DNA of 20,452 bases, from assembly GCA_002315675.1 (NCBI GenBank), contig DCHP01000108.1:1-20452 (forward strand), written 5' to 3'. The notes under the pieces were generated by a model. It did not search any database, was not told where the DNA came from, and saw nothing but the letters and a program-made list of their open reading frames with translations. Positions 1 through 7,946 of the stretch are shown piece by piece. The position numbers were made by a program, and so were the translations under genes. The number at the start of each line of letters is the position of its first letter. Position 1 is the first letter of the stretch. This DNA is from Rikenellaceae bacterium UBA1749. Its GTDB lineage: Bacteria > Bacteroidota > Bacteroidia > Bacteroidales > Rikenellaceae.

Positions 1-309
1 AGGCTTTAACTGCAATGTGGGTTAGTAAATTTAGATAAATTATCTTTTCAAAACAAGAGTATGGCAGAGGTGTAGAATTTCGTTGAAATGTTGTTGCCGG
101 TATGCTTGTGCTTATTTCTTTTAATTTTGTTATTACGATACCACTTGTTTTTATGTTCTTATTCATTTCGGTTTCTATATTCAATAATTGAGTCCACTTG
201 AAATAGTCCAAATATTGAGAAACGCCCCAATTACAAAGGTTTACACTAGTGGTAAAAACGACAAAACATACTTTTTCAAGTAGACTCAATAATTAGTTCA
301 CATAATGGG
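1..309. other. Gene-free left edge
   Basis: No convincing gene is seen here. Several short frames on the minus strand stay open for 20-35 codons near positions 1-115, but none has a start, and none can be assigned to a family. The only structured element is the inverted repeat at 183-294, described separately. The left part could be the decayed end of a mobile element that continues outside the window; this is a guess from the repeat alone. Confidence 0.5.
183..294. repeat. 112-bp element bounded by 24-base inverted repeats
   Basis: The left arm (183-206) and the right arm (271-294) are inverted copies matching at 21 of 24 positions. The shared core on the left arm reads ATTGAGTC, a variable base, then ACTTGAAA. 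The arms enclose 64 bases with no coding potential. The structure resembles a miniature inverted-repeat element or a deleted insertion sequence keeping only its two ends. It begins 16 bases past the stop codon of the minus-strand oxidoreductase, so in that transcript it could also fold into a long-looped hairpin. No clean target-site duplication could be assigned. Confidence 0.5.
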
Positions 310-2121
310 TTAGAAGCCATTGAAAGCCTGATTGTTACAATTTTCATTTATATGTCCTACTCCTTCTGTCATTAGTTCTTTCAGGTCATCCAAGTAGATG
401 CTGTATATATCTTTTGGCAGACATTTTTCCTCTTTGCATATTGATGCTGCCATCCCCACAACTTCTCCCATCATGCCACAGGTTCTCATTACTCTTGTTG
501 TCCCAAGAGCTATATGCGTAACACTAATGTCTCGTCCTGCCATAAACAGATTTTTTATGTTTCTTGAGTAGAAACAACGGTATGGTATTGCATATGGCTT
601 GATATGATTCTGAACGCATGTTGTAAGAAATTCGTTTCCTGGGAAATACTTTGTGTTTTCAGTATCAGGGTAATGCAGATCTATTGACCATGTAGTTGTA
701 GCTGATGCATCTTCATATTCTACATGATTCATTATATCCTGTTCCTTGAGCACAAATTCTCCCATCAGTCTTCGTGATTCTCTTTTTCCCAGAATGTAAC
801 TTACCCATTTCAATTCACGATCTGAAAATAATCCCATCTGGTTTTTGACATATGACCAGTTCGAATATGCAACAAGCATACCATAGTCGCGTATTCGTTC
901 TGTTTCGTTTATCATATCCCTGTTCATTCCGGTTTCCCACATCCAGTCGCCTTTCTTTATTGCATGAGCGGATGAATCAGTAATATTCAATCCATAATCA
1001 AATACGGGGAAAGATGTATCGCTACTTTCTTCTGAGTACCATTGAATGGATCCACCCATTATTAAACTGTCTGATACTGATGGGGCAGATGCTTCCTGAA
1101 AATCATCTCTTGATTCACGTCCGTACCTATAGTCAGCACCTGCAGCTACTCCAAGTGAAGCATCTCCCGTGCAGTCTGCAAAAATAGGTGCTCTTAGTTC
1201 TATCCTTTCTCCTGTCTCGTTATGCCTTATTATTATGCTTTTTATTCGATTGTCTTTAGTTTTTGCCTCTGTAAAATGATATGGAGTGTATAGTGTAATA
1301 TTCTCTTCTGCTTCAATTATCGAGTCCTTCCTGTAATCTTCATAGTTTTCTTCTGGCATAGCGTTCCCGAATCTTTTATGTCCGAACTCCTTAATCATCT
1401 CTCCAAGTTTAGGGTAAGGATCAAGGCATATCTTCCCACCAAGATGTACTCTAATAAGTGATGAATTGTTTCCTCCAAGTATTCTGTAGTCATTCACAAG
1501 TGCAACCTTTACCCCTAACCTTGCAGCAGCAACAGATGCACAAATCCCGGATATCCCACCACCCACTACAATCAGGTCGTACTTTTCCTTTTTTGATATT
1601 TTTTTTACAGGTGTCCTTGGTGTTGATCTATCCTTTTCCCTGCATATGAATATTGCATCTGCTCTTCCATCAAATCCGGTAAGGTCATGTAATGATATTT
1701 TAATCTCTTTGTCAGGTGCTTCAAATTCTCCGACATATTCCCAGTCCCATTTTTTTAGTGATGTCCCAAGGTCATCCTGTCCTATCTGCTTATCATTTAT
1801 TAATATTTTGAAACCTCCGGGTCCTTTTTTATCGCTCCATGGTGAGGTCCAGTTATAGGTTTTTACATAAAGGTTCCATTTGCCGGTGCCTGGTAGTTCA
1901 ATCGTAGTGCTGGCATCCTTTACGGGCCTTCCAAGTCCATGAGCAATGAGATATGGAGAACCTAATACATCTGAAGACTGAACATCAACTTTCCATCCAC
2001 CTTTTTCATCAAAAGATTCAGTCTCAATATAAATTTCATTTTGATTTGTACATGAGGTTACAAAACATAATAATAATAGATATAGAGATATAGAAGTAGG
2101 TATTACGAGATTTGATTTCAT
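310..2121 (-). CDS. Lipoprotein FAD-dependent oxidoreductase with N-terminal beta-sandwich-like region
   Basis: A 603-residue FAD-dependent oxidoreductase of the FAD_oxidored type. Residues 1-24 form a lipoprotein signal ending VTSC, with Cys24 as the lipidated residue; no clear surface-export signal follows it. Residues about 28-162 look like a beta-sandwich carbohydrate-binding-like module (runs such as KWNLYVKTYNW and GGFKILINDK). The dinucleotide-binding fold starts at about 181 with DLIVVGGGISG, followed by LGGNNSS near 215. The C-terminal part has AGRDISVTHIALGTTRVMRT, typical of the family's FAD-contacting end. The substrate is unknown; the envelope location and sugar-binding-like domain suggest a carbohydrate or glycoside. 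It is a single gene, divergent from the DUF1232 gene, with the inverted repeat just downstream. Family assignment is firm, and the N-terminal module is inferred from its pattern. Confidence 0.85.
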   Translation of the reverse strand: MKSNLVIPTSISLYLLLLCFVTSCTNQNEIYIETESFDEKGGWKVDVQSSDVLGSPYLIAHGLGRPVKDASTTIELPGTGKWNLYVKTYNWTSPWSDKKGPGGFKILINDKQIGQDDLGTSLKKWDWEYVGEFEAPDKEIKISLHDLTGFDGRADAIFICREKDRSTPRTPVKKISKKEKYDLIVVGGGISGICASVAAARLGVKVALVNDYRILGGNNSSLIRVHLGGKICLDPYPKLGEMIKEFGHKRFGNAMPEENYEDYRKDSIIEAEENITLYTPYHFTEAKTKDNRIKSIIIRHNETGERIELRAPIFADCTGDASLGVAAGADYRYGRESRDDFQEASAPSVSDSLIMGGSIQWYSEESSDTSFPVFDYGLNITDSSAHAIKKGDWMWETGMNRDMINETERIRDYGMLVAYSNWSYVKNQMGLFSDRELKWVSYILGKRESRRLMGEFVLKEQDIMNHVEYEDASATTTWSIDLHYPDTENTKYFPGNEFLTTCVQNHIKPYAIPYRCFYSRNIKNLFMAGRDISVTHIALGTTRVMRTCGMMGEVVGMAASICKEEKCLPKDIYSIYLDDLKELMTEGVGHINENCNNQAFNGF

Positions 2122-2397
2122 ATATTTCTGACAATAATATTTTACTAATGTTGGCTTTTGTTCTAATGTATGTTCTGATGTAACTATGAGATAGTTTTTG
2201 TATTGTTTGATATTTGGAATGTTCTGTATATAGTGACTGATTTATTTTGTCCATTGTTATTCAGAATTAAAAATTCTTCGGATATTTCAGTTTTCTAGAA
2301 TAAATCAAATTTACTTATTTTCAATGAGTTTTGAAAATAATGTATACTATTAAGTCATAATTATTATTTTTGGAATAGAAACCTTTATTTTTATGTT
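2122..2397. promoter_or_regulatory. Divergent intergenic region with candidate -7 boxes
   Basis: This stretch separates two divergent genes, so it should hold both promoters. On the plus strand TATTTTTG (2365-2372) fits TAnnTTTG and lies 25 bases before the DUF1232 start, but no TTTG is seen at the usual -33 distance. On the minus strand TAAATTTG (2313-2306) also fits and would give the oxidoreductase a leader of roughly 180 bases; again no good -33 partner is seen. AT-rich DNA yields such boxes by chance, so both are tentative. Confidence 0.3.
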
Positions 2398-2763
2398 ATG
2401 AAATCCAATATTATAGATATAAAGAAGCTTTCTAAGTATAAGCAGTATTTTTCTGATTCTGATTTCTGGAAGAAGATCACATCTGTTGCCAAGAAATTGG
2501 GCAAAGTTCCGGCATATTATGCTCTTGTTTTATATTATGTCCTTGAAAGCCCCGATGTATCAATTCAGACGAAAGGCATAATTATCGGAACGCTTGGATA
2601 TCTTATTTTCCCTTTCGATATTATTTCTGATTTTATTCCTGTGCTTGGGCTTCTTGATGATGCCACTGCACTTAAACTTGCCTACGATGCCGTAAAGAAT
2701 TCTGTTACTCCAGAAATTGAGGCTCAGGCAATGGCTACGATTGACAAGTGGTTTCATGAATAA
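2398..2763 (+). CDS. DUF1232 (YkvA-like) small membrane protein
   Basis: A 121-residue protein matching the DUF1232/YkvA family. The diagnostic segment is at about residues 76-90, PFDIISDFIPVLGLLDD, which is the family pattern of a Pro-x-Asp-x-Ile followed by Asp-x-Ile-Pro and a terminal Asp-Asp. Hydrophobic stretches at about 40-52 and 63-88 suggest membrane association with short helices. The biochemical role of the family is not established. It stands alone, starts at an ATG 25 bases after a possible -7 box, and is closed by a strong hairpin terminator 39 bases downstream. Confidence 0.85.
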   Translation: MKSNIIDIKKLSKYKQYFSDSDFWKKITSVAKKLGKVPAYYALVLYYVLESPDVSIQTKGIIIGTLGYLIFPFDIISDFIPVLGLLDDATALKLAYDAVKNSVTPEIEAQAMATIDKWFHE

Positions 2764-2802
2764 TTATTTTGAATATAGTTTCTATGGGAATCATTAAATA
2801 AG

Positions 2803-2833
2803 AAAGGTCCGAAAAATATTTTCCGGACCTTTT
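2803..2833 (+). terminator. Hairpin terminator after the DUF1232 gene
   Basis: AAAGGTCCG (2803-2811) pairs perfectly with CGGACCTTT (2824-2832) around an AT-rich loop, and the plus-strand run ends in TTTT before GTC. The flanking A-rich bases on the left give a weaker U-rich tail on the minus strand, so it may also stop transcripts arriving from the convergent symporter operon. Confidence 0.8.
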
Positions 2834-2935
2834 GTCTATTCTTTCACTCAAGGCATTATATAATCTTACTGAAGTTTCACAAGTATAAATTGCTCAATTA
2901 TCATGCCTTTTGTATGTTCTAAAAAAATCGAATTA

Positions 2936-3214
2936 TTATTTCTTGCAGACTTCTGATATTTTGCTGAACAGTTCATCTGTTGCACTGGCAAAATCCTTTG
3001 TCAATTGTGCATAGTATTTCTTGCTACAAACATCTTTTGGACATTTCAATGCTGCACCACGGAATTTGTTATGTAGTTCAGCGGCTTCACTGATAATCTT
3101 TTGTAGAGGTTCAACTGCTTTTTCACCCTGAAACATTGAAGCAAGATAGCAATTTGAGATTACTTCTTCAGTAAGATATGTAATCTGCTTTTTTAGTTTT
3201 TTAATTGATGCCAT
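2936..3214 (-). CDS. Small helical protein of unknown function
   Basis: A 92-residue protein, not recognised as any named family. It has no signal peptide. The composition suggests an all-helical cytoplasmic protein: a basic start (IKKLKKQ), a long amphipathic helix, a second helix around EPLQKIISEAAELHNKF, then a two-Cys segment CPKDVC at about 58-63 and a final helix. The ATG overlaps the 3' end of the symporter gene by 14 bases in another frame, pointing to one transcript and translational coupling. The overlap favours a real gene. It could be a helper of the transporter or simply co-transcribed; the sequence does not decide. Confidence 0.65.
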   Translation of the reverse strand: MASIKKLKKQITYLTEEVISNCYLASMFQGEKAVEPLQKIISEAAELHNKFRGAALKCPKDVCSKKYYAQLTKDFASATDELFSKISEVCKK

Positions 3215-4217
3215 TTTTTTTATGATTTATTTTTCCAAAGTTAGTCATTTTTCCTGACTTCTTGTCTCTTATATTAAAAATCGATGCAAGAATGGTTCCA
3301 CTTATTGAATGCCATGCGCAACTAATCGCACATGGAACTACGGATAGTGGATTGGTTGCCATAAAGAAGTTACTGGCAAGGTTTGTCGCTAGTCCGGCAT
3401 TCTGCATTCCTACTTCAATAGATATTGTCCTGTTCTTGCTTTTTGAGAAATGAAAACATTTTCCTACAAAATATCCACATATGTATCCAATTGAATTATG
3501 GCAGAACACAACAGCAAAAGTTCCGATGAATAGTGAAATGCCGCCTGATATCAGATTGTCGTGAATTGCTGAAACAACTCCCCCGACAATCAGTGCCAGT
3601 CCTATTACACTGAATGCAGGCATTACTATTCTTGTCTTTTTGAAGACATCTTTCTCTCCCAGATACAGATTGCATACAAATCCGACTGTAACTGGAATAA
3701 TAGTAACTATCATAATATTTAAGAACATTCCCCAGAAATTCACATCTACGCTCTGACCTGCAAAGAAAAATACCAATGCCGGTGTAACAATTGGAGAGAG
3801 TAGGGTATTGACTGTAGTCATACCAACAGAATAAGCAACATCTCCTTTGCATAGATATGACATGATATTGCTCGAGACTCCTCCTGGGCAGCATCCGACA
3901 AGTATTATTCCTATTGCAATTGATGTATCCAATCCGAAAAGATGGACAAGCGTCCATGCTATTACAGGCATAATTGTAAACTGAGATACTGTTCCTATCA
4001 ATATATCAAGAGGTCTTGATGCCAGTATTCTCATATCTTCCTTTGTCAGCGTCAGTCCCATAGTCAGCATTATGAATCCCAGTATTCCAGTCTGGTAGTA
4101 TGAAACAATCCAGCTGAATAATGGTCTGAAAAAGAAAGCAATGATTGCTGCAGATATTACAATGTATGGTGTGTATGAATTCAGAACCCGACTAAGTAAT
4201 AATAATACTCTATACAT
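3201..4217 (-). CDS. Bile acid:sodium symporter (BASS) family transporter
   Basis: A 338-residue polytopic inner-membrane protein with about nine or ten hydrophobic segments and the signatures of the SBF/BASS family. ILVGCCPGGVSSNIMSYL is the family's GCCPGG-x-x-SN motif, followed by KGDVAYSVGMTT with its conserved acidic residue. Later IEVGMQNAGLATNLA is the second, inverted-repeat-equivalent motif. Such proteins move organic anions with sodium; bacterial members carry varied substrates including bile acids, keto-acids and pantothenate precursors, so the family name does not fix the substrate. It is the first gene of a two-gene minus-strand operon with the 92-residue protein. The family call is strong and the substrate is unknown. 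Confidence 0.9.
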   Translation of the reverse strand: MYRVLLLLSRVLNSYTPYIVISAAIIAFFFRPLFSWIVSYYQTGILGFIMLTMGLTLTKEDMRILASRPLDILIGTVSQFTIMPVIAWTLVHLFGLDTSIAIGIILVGCCPGGVSSNIMSYLCKGDVAYSVGMTTVNTLLSPIVTPALVFFFAGQSVDVNFWGMFLNIMIVTIIPVTVGFVCNLYLGEKDVFKKTRIVMPAFSVIGLALIVGGVVSAIHDNLISGGISLFIGTFAVVFCHNSIGYICGYFVGKCFHFSKSKNRTISIEVGMQNAGLATNLASNFFMATNPLSVVPCAISCAWHSISGTILASIFNIRDKKSGKMTNFGKINHKKNGIN

Positions 4218-4474
4218 TATTCTTGTGCCTATTTTTTACCTTTTTGTATATATGTTATGTTGCAGCTATGTTATTCATATTTTGTATTCTATAGCTCTTT
4301 ATCTTATGTAGATGTTTATGTTCAGTGGTTATTTATTTTCTACGGTTGTAGTGTTTATTTTTCCCCATATGATATGGTTTACAATAGGTTATTTGTAATG
4401 GCTATGGTAAATACTGACATTATTTGTTTTGCTAATATGATTGCTTCAAATGACCGACAAATATAAGAAATTAC

Positions 4475-4482
4475 TAACTTTG
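4475..4482 (+). promoter_or_regulatory. Candidate -7 box for the GH106 gene
   Basis: TAACTTTG matches the Bacteroidetes -7 consensus TAnnTTTG and ends 18 bases before the ATG at 4501. It lies inside the longer open frame that begins at 4441, which supports the later start. No TTTG is visible at the usual -33 distance. Confidence 0.45.
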
Positions 4483-4500
4483 TTTGAAATACGACTCATT

Positions 4501-7500
4501 ATGAAAACTGGAAATTGCATTTTATTTTGTTTATTTTCTTTGATTGTTAATTGTTCATATAGTCAATTGATTGCTCCTACTCAAGAAGAGATAATGCGTC
4601 CTTTCTCAGCCCAGGATCAAAAGAATTTTTCCAATCCGGCAAAGCTCTATTATCCAGAAACCTGGTTTCATTTTGTTGATGGAAATGTTGAAAAGGGAGG
4701 CATAACAAAAGATCTTGAAGCAATTAGTAAAGCCGGCATCTCAGGAGTCCAGTTTTTTCATGGCGGCAATTTCGGTGGTAGCTGGCCAGGTGTAACGGAA
4801 CATGTCTATTGCCTTAGTGAAAATTGGGAAGATATCCTTTCATATACAGCAAAAGAGGCTAAGCGTCTTGGACTTAGGTTTACAATGCAGAATTGTCCAG
4901 GATGGTCAATGGCCGGAGGACCATGGATAACCAAGGAAAATGCAATGAGAATCCTGACATGGACAAGAACTGATGTCGAAGGGGGAACATCCGTTGATGT
5001 ATTTTTACCAGTTCAACAATCCAAATCTGATGACGACAGTGATTACAGGGATATTGCAGTTCTCGCATTCCCACGTCCGGACCATGATATTGAAACTCCT
5101 ATTGTTCCGTCAAGCGTAGTCTCGGACACATCTTCTGAACAACTTATGAGATTGATTTCCGGTGATAATGTTGTTATTAACTATCCAGCATCACATCAGG
5201 TCACATTCGAGGTGTTTTTCCCTACCGATACAATCATCCGTACTGTTGTATTGAACAAGGCAAATGATATCAACTATAACTTCTGCTATGAACCTCAGGC
5301 ATCTATCAAAATCGATGCTGAACTTGAAGATGGCACATTTGCTACTATACTTGAATCTGAAATTCCAGCAGGGGCATGGCAAGATCCATCTAGCACCCTG
5401 ACAATGGCTCTTGATGAAACAGTTACAAGTAAATTGATTGTTTCTTTTTCTCATAAGCACGATTTTAATCTATCGAAACTTCAATTCCTTTCAGCAGCCA
5501 GAAAGAACAGCTGGGAATCCGAGGCAGGATGGGGGCTTCGTAAAATCCCTTATGCCTCAGAGTATCCCATTCAGGATTCATCTGCTTTCATTTCATTTGA
5601 TTCGATTCAGGATATTTCTTCATCTATGGATAGTACAGGTCATCTTGTATGGGAAGCGCCTCAAGGTTCAGACTGGATTGTCCTTAGAATCGGCAATGTT
5701 AATTCAAAGGCTAAAAATGGACCTGCACCTAAAGAGGCTGTAGGCTGGGAATGCAATAAACTTTCACCTGAAGGTGCATCTGCCCAGTTTGATGGTTACA
5801 TTGGAAAATATGCTGATGGTGCTGTTAATGGTCTTCTAAATGGGATGCTTCTTGATAGTTGGGAGTGTAATACCCAGACTTGGACAAATGAAATGGAAGA
5901 AGATTTTCATGACTGTACAGGTTATCATCTAAGATTATGGCTACCAGCCCTTTTCGGTTATGTTATCGGTGACCAGCAGACAACACATAGATTTCTGAGG
6001 GACTGGAGATATACGATAAATGAGCTGATTGTTGAAAATTTCTATGGAGAGATTTCAAGAAAAGCTAAAGAAAAGGGACTTCATGTTCAATATGAAACTT
6101 CAGGTGGTGATGTATATCCAATGGATATAATGGAGTACTATAAATATGCGGATGTCCCTATGGCTGAGTTCTGGAATCATTCAACATCCGAAAACTTTGT
6201 AGGTTCAATTAATTTCAAGCCTATCCGACCAACAGCTTCTGCAGCTCATATATATGGCAAGACAAGAGTGTCAGCTGAAGCTTTTACCTCTTTCTGGTTA
6301 ACATGGAATGAACACCTTAATAATCTGAAAGAGAATGCCAACAGGCACATGGCTCAAGGAGTTACACACCTTGTATTTCATACATATACCCATAATCCAA
6401 AGGCTGATAATCTTTTCCCAGGAACCTCGTTCGGTTCAAACATCGGCTCTCCAATGTTACGAGGTCAGACTTGGTGGAAATATATGCCTTCATTTACAAA
6501 GTATCTTGCAAGATGTACATACATGCTTGAGCGTGGTCTTCCTTCAAATGATGTTCTATGGTTCATAGGTGATGATATTGATCACAAACCTGATCAGAGG
6601 ACTGATTTTATGAAAGGATATAATTATGACTATTGTAACCGAGATGTCCTTCTGAATCGTATCCAGGTTAAAAATGGTAAACTTATTACTCCCGAAGGCA
6701 TTTCATATAATATTCTTTGGTATCCTGAAGTTGAGTTCATTACTCCTGAGACTTTATTCCGTATAAAGGAATTGTTGGATGGCGGAGCTATCATTGTTAC
6801 ATCGAAACCAAGTGGTGTTGCCACTTTGATGGATTATGACAAAGAAAGGTTTCAGACAGTATGGGATGAATTGTACAGCTCCGGAAAGGTAAAGCATATA
6901 GGTACCGGTAAAATCTATCTGGATACTGATATTAATGATGTTCTTGCCGATGAGCATTTGTCAAAAGATCTCATTGCAGATAATATTGACTGGAATCATA
7001 GAAAAACAAGTGGTGCTGATTGGTATTTCATAGCTCCTCAGGAGGGCAAGGATTTCTCTGGTATTGTTGATTTCAGGCAAACAGGCAAAGTGGAACTATG
7101 GGATCCAGTTTCAGGACAGTCATCTCAAGTCAATTCAGACCAGTTTGCTGGAAGAACAAAAATTAACATTCATCTTCATAGAGGAGAATGTCTTTTTGTT
7201 GTATTTGATCATATGCACACACCACAGACAGTTCAGAAAGAACTTGTCCTTGCTTCAAGACCAATAAATGATAACTGGACAGTTTTATTCCCTTCCGGTT
7301 GGGGTATGCCATCAGAAATAAAACTGAATAAGTTATTGCCATGGAAGGATCTTCCTGTTTCATTGGAAGGAAAAGCCTTTTCTGGAACAGCCAAGTATTT
7401 CAATCAGATTAACCTTATGAATTACTCCTATAATAAAAGATACATTCTCTCGCTTGGCAATGTAGATATGATTGCTTCTGTAAAGGTCAATGGCAAACAA

Positions 7501-7734
7501 TTTGAACCGGTTTGGACCGAGCCTTATTCTGTTGATATTACATCTGCTCTTGACAATGGTAATAATGTTATTGAAATAGAGGTTACCAGCACTTGGTATA
7601 ATCGTCTGGTATATGATGCCGGGCAGGATGAACTTCAACGTAAGACTTGGACAATTAGTGGACCTTCAAAAGATTCCCCGTATCTTCAATCCGGACTTAT
7701 GGGACCTGTTATTCTAAAAGAAATAAGGAAATAA
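4501..7734 (+). CDS. Secreted GH106-type alpha-L-rhamnosidase
   Basis: A 1077-residue glycoside hydrolase of the GH106 type, which releases alpha-L-rhamnose from pectic and other plant polysaccharides. The frame is open from 4441, but the ATG at 4501 is chosen because it starts a signal peptide (MKTGNCILFCLFSLIV, cleavage near SYSQ; Asn before Cys argues against a lipobox) and follows a -7 box. GH106 hallmarks in order are ETWFHFVDGNVEKGGI at about 53, FHGGNFGGSWPG, NCPGWSMAGGPW at about 131-142, LLDSWECNTQTWT with a conserved Glu, and SAEAFTSFWLTWNEHL. The last 110 residues or so resemble a GH2-type sugar-binding sandwich. The location is probably periplasmic. The fucosidase follows with its own promoter. 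Exact linkage specificity is unknown. Confidence 0.88.
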   Translation: MKTGNCILFCLFSLIVNCSYSQLIAPTQEEIMRPFSAQDQKNFSNPAKLYYPETWFHFVDGNVEKGGITKDLEAISKAGISGVQFFHGGNFGGSWPGVTEHVYCLSENWEDILSYTAKEAKRLGLRFTMQNCPGWSMAGGPWITKENAMRILTWTRTDVEGGTSVDVFLPVQQSKSDDDSDYRDIAVLAFPRPDHDIETPIVPSSVVSDTSSEQLMRLISGDNVVINYPASHQVTFEVFFPTDTIIRTVVLNKANDINYNFCYEPQASIKIDAELEDGTFATILESEIPAGAWQDPSSTLTMALDETVTSKLIVSFSHKHDFNLSKLQFLSAARKNSWESEAGWGLRKIPYASEYPIQDSSAFISFDSIQDISSSMDSTGHLVWEAPQGSDWIVLRIGNVNSKAKNGPAPKEAVGWECNKLSPEGASAQFDGYIGKYADGAVNGLLNGMLLDSWECNTQTWTNEMEEDFHDCTGYHLRLWLPALFGYVIGDQQTTHRFLRDWRYTINELIVENFYGEISRKAKEKGLHVQYETSGGDVYPMDIMEYYKYADVPMAEFWNHSTSENFVGSINFKPIRPTASAAHIYGKTRVSAEAFTSFWLTWNEHLNNLKENANRHMAQGVTHLVFHTYTHNPKADNLFPGTSFGSNIGSPMLRGQTWWKYMPSFTKYLARCTYMLERGLPSNDVLWFIGDDIDHKPDQRTDFMKGYNYDYCNRDVLLNRIQVKNGKLITPEGISYNILWYPEVEFITPETLFRIKELLDGGAIIVTSKPSGVATLMDYDKERFQTVWDELYSSGKVKHIGTGKIYLDTDINDVLADEHLSKDLIADNIDWNHRKTSGADWYFIAPQEGKDFSGIVDFRQTGKVELWDPVSGQSSQVNSDQFAGRTKINIHLHRGECLFVVFDHMHTPQTVQKELVLASRPINDNWTVLFPSGWGMPSEIKLNKLLPWKDLPVSLEGKAFSGTAKYFNQINLMNYSYNKRYILSLGNVDMIASVKVNGKQFEPVWTEPYSVDITSALDNGNNVIEIEVTSTWYNRLVYDAGQDELQRKTWTISGPSKDSPYLQSGLMGPVILKEIRK

Positions 7735-7745
7735 TACCTGAATTC

Positions 7746-7865
7746 GTCGTTTGATTTTTTTGATTGTTTATTTGATGATTAATTGTTTTCTTGTTGCTTG
7801 ATTTTTTGCCCGTTGTTTTTTTGTTGGTTTTATTTTTGTTGGTTGGTTGTTTGATCGATATTATT
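7746..7865 (+). other. T/G-rich, C- and A-poor intergenic stretch
   Basis: Between the GH106 and GH29 genes the plus strand is almost entirely T and G, with recurring TTGTTGGTT-like words. No open frame, clear hairpin or terminator is seen. It may be a low-complexity expansion or simply an untranslated spacer. Confidence 0.5.
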
Positions 7866-7896
7866 GCTTTGGGGTAGATGTTCACTAATTATGTTT

Positions 7897-7925
7897 TTTG
7901 TAGTTTTGATTAATTAATATTTTTG
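7897..7925 (+). promoter_or_regulatory. Bacteroidetes-type promoter of the fucosidase gene
   Basis: TTTG (7897-7900) is followed after 17 bases by TATTTTTG (7918-7925), fitting the -33 TTTG and -7 TAnnTTTG pattern with a slightly short spacer. The ATG at 7947 lies 21 bases further on, giving a short leader. The box overlaps an alternative TTG start at 7923, which argues against that start. Confidence 0.55.
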
Positions 7926-7946
7926 CTGATAATTATCATAGAAGTC

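Noticed and set aside
1..120. Short minus-strand open frames possibly from a transposase C-terminus
   Set aside because: Only about 20-35 codons, no recognisable motif, and upstream stops; not enough to call a gene.
2850..2909. AAGGCAT/ATGCCTT inverted repeat downstream of the 92-residue gene
   Set aside because: Seven-base arms with a 46-base loop are likely chance in AT-rich DNA; the hairpin at 2803-2833 is the better terminator.
3201..4217. BASS symporter as evidence that this locus handles bile acids
   Set aside because: Bacterial BASS members carry many anions, and this gene lies more than 10 kb from the OYE-SDR operon with unrelated genes between them.
4257..4466. Plus-strand 69-codon frame upstream of the GH106 gene
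   Set aside because: Tyr/Phe-rich translation of AT-rich DNA with no motif or signal logic; it overlaps the promoter region of the next gene.
4441..4500. N-terminal extension of the GH106 protein
   Set aside because: It would bury the signal peptide, and the extension contains the -7 box; the ATG at 4501 is the better start.
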